The position numbers were made by a program, and so were the translations under genes. From the NCBI GenBank assembly GCA_902802535.1, contig CADCML010000013.1, positions 1-45,600 of the forward strand: DNA of 45,600 nt, given 5' to 3'. Positions 44,509 to 45,600 of this stretch are shown piece after piece. The notes beneath the pieces are model-generated. The model was not told where the DNA came from. It did no database searches and saw only the letters and a list, made by a program, of their open reading frames with translations. The DNA comes from an uncultured Bacteroidia bacterium (GTDB lineage Bacteria; Bacteroidota; Bacteroidia; Bacteroidales; F082). The number at the start of each line of letters is the position of its first letter. Position 1 is the stretch's first letter.

Positions 44509-44703
44509 TTACATGAGAAGCAGTTTCTTGACAACTCTCTCGTCAGCCTTCTCAACGATGGCGGTGTGATCGAGGTTGCGTTTTCTCTTTTGGCTCTTCT
44601 TGGTCAGGATGTGGCCATGATAAGCATGCTTTCTCTTCAACTTGCCGCTACCCGTTACTTGGAAACGCTTCTTGGCAGCGGACTTTGTCTTCATTTTCGG
44701 CAT
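44509..44703 (-). CDS. rpmI: 50S ribosomal protein L35
   Basis: 64 aa. [20 protein letters not shown] and the basic stretch [11 protein letters not shown] are typical of L35. It lies 32 bases after infC and 69 bases before rplT in the classic translation operon. Confidence 0.98.
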   Translation of the reverse strand: MPKMKTKSAAKKRFQVTGSGKLKRKHAYHGHILTKKSQKRKRNLDHTAIVEKADERVVKKLLLM

Positions 44704-44735
44704 TTTACAATTGGTTTTAAAGTATTAAAAATGAG

Positions 44736-45311
44736 TTATTTCTTTGTCGATTTCGGAGCAATCATCATTTGCATTCGCTTGCCTTCAAGTTTGGGCATCA
44801 TCTCCACTTTTCCGAATTCCTCCAACTCCTGAGCGAACTTCAGCAACATAATCTCACCCTGTTCTTTGTAGACGATGGAACGGCCTCTGAAAAAGACTTC
44901 CACCTTCACCTTTGAGCCTTCCTGAAGGAATCGCTTGGCATGGTTCAACTTGAACTCAAAGTCGTGGTCGTCGGTTTGGGGTCCAAGGCGGATTTCCTTG
45001 ATGACGACCTTGGTGGCTTTGGCCTTCTGGTCTTTCAGTCGCTTCTTTTGGTCGAAGACGAACTTCTTGTAGTCCATTGCCTTGCAGACTGGCGGGTTGG
45101 CATCGGGTTGGATTTCGACCAAGTCGACACCCAACTCCTCAACGATTCTCAAAGCCTCGCGCAAGGGATAGATATTAGCTTCGACACCCTCGCCCACCAA
45201 GCGCACCATCGGTGCCTTGATTTCCTCATTGATGCGGTGGTTGAATCCGTCCTTGTCCTTGTTCGGCCTTTGACCGGGTCTTCCTTTTTGTGGAATCTGT
45301 GCTATTGTAAT
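44736..45311 (-). CDS. infC: translation initiation factor IF-3, with a rare non-ATG start
   Basis: 191 aa if it starts at ATT 45311. The first ATG in the frame (45209) would cut off the start of the N-domain, including NHRINEEIKAP, which belongs to IF-3. A stop lies just upstream, so the start must be ATT 45311 or ATA 45305, behind AGGAG (45319-45315). An AUU start is the known hallmark of infC in E. coli, where it allows self-repression. The N-domain (about 20-95), linker and C-domain (to 190) are complete. IF-3 keeps 30S subunits free and checks initiator tRNA. Confidence 0.9.
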   Translation of the reverse strand: MTIAQIPQKGRPGQRPNKDKDGFNHRINEEIKAPMVRLVGEGVEANIYPLREALRIVEELGVDLVEIQPDANPPVCKAMDYKKFVFDQKKRLKDQKAKATKVVIKEIRLGPQTDDHDFEFKLNHAKRFLQEGSKVKVEVFFRGRSIVYKEQGEIMLLKFAQELEEFGKVEMMPKLEGKRMQMMIAPKSTKK

Positions 45312-45342
45312 GATCTCCTATATTAAGTTTACAATCAGTTAG

Positions 45343-45600
45343 TTATCTCTTGTTCTGTTCCTCCTCGACTTGCTTGCGAATCATCTCGGCAAAGGCTTCT
45401 GTCGGCATCGTACCGAGGTCGACTTGACCGTGTTTGCGCACAGAAACCTGATTTTCAGCCTCTTCCTTCTCACCCACAATGAGCATGTAAGGATATTTCT
45501 TCATTTCTGCATCGCGAATCTTACGTCCGATTTTCTCGTTTCGCTCGTCAATGAGGGCGCGAATATCGGACTTTTTAAGATACGATTGCAAATTTTTCGC
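45343..45600 (-). CDS. thrS: threonine-tRNA ligase, C-terminal part (cut by the window edge)
   Basis: 86 residues from the window edge to the stop at 45343. This is the anticodon-binding domain of ThrRS (IRALIDERNEKIGRKIRDAEMKK, YMLIVGEKEEAENQVSVR). The frame stays open to base 45600. It is the first gene of the thrS-infC-rpmI-rplT operon, with infC beginning about 31 bases after its stop. Confidence 0.95.
   Translation of the reverse strand, partial: AKNLQSYLKKSDIRALIDERNEKIGRKIRDAEMKKYPYMLIVGEKEEAENQVSVRKHGQVDLGTMPTEAFAEMIRKQVEEEQNKR

Overview
The window is a stretch of a Bacteroidota (probably Bacteroidales) chromosome. Evidence: a short primary sigma factor of 288 aa; repeated use of the Bacteroidetes -7 promoter box TAnnTTTG in front of many genes; lipoprotein and outer-membrane-barrel genes typical of the group (TonB-dependent barrel, DUF4421, MORN/YwqK, BspA-type leucine-rich repeats); a type IX secretion C-terminal sorting domain; and an RRM-type RNA-binding protein. 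I cannot name a genus. Host-associated (gut) life is likely but is inferred from the BspA repeats and the cytolysin-like relic.

Layout. 1-4 kb: accessory, visibly AT-rich block of unrecognised small membrane proteins, a zinc-ribbon protein and a helical protein, then a membrane-anchored alpha/alpha-toroid-like protein. 4.1-6.75 kb: a compact operon of a Nudix/NrtR-like regulator, a VWA-domain protein and an ADP-ribosylglycohydrolase, with palindromic operator candidates upstream and a strong terminator downstream. 7-12.1 kb: DUF1016 PD-(D/E)XK protein, S9 prolyl oligopeptidase lipoprotein, and an AAA ATPase with a DUF234-like nuclease domain lying between two copies of the same long hairpin repeat. 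12.2-16.7 kb: envelope proteins (DUF4421 barrel, TPR/HTH lipoprotein, TonB-type receptor). 17-23.2 kb: a 1.1 k-residue BspA leucine-rich repeat protein, a HEPN-MNT toxin-antitoxin pair bracketed by direct repeats, and a second AAA ATPase with PD-(D/E)XK domain. 23.2-26.5 kb: metallophosphoesterase plus barrel operon, and a T9SS cargo protein. 26.5-29.8 kb: sod, rpoD and degQ/htrA. 29.9-34.5 kb: GNAT, a broken cholesterol-dependent-cytolysin-like gene, mltG, a tandem palindromic repeat and phosphomannomutase. 34.5-45.6 kb: mostly housekeeping (recR, PfkB kinase, ligA, eno, malY-type lyase, tRNA-Tyr, RRM protein, tRNA-Arg and the thrS-infC-rpmI-rplT translation operon), with a small DUF3791 pair and an outer-membrane-protein relic between.

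The most unusual features are (i) the ADP-ribose operon with its operators, (ii) two defence/toxin-like cassettes each bracketed by repeats (hairpins around the AAA-DUF234 gene, 88-95 bp direct repeats around HEPN-MNT), (iii) an in-frame doubled palindrome inside the DUF1016 gene and (iv) the decayed cytolysin. Single-base positions of short sites were counted by eye and may be off by one.
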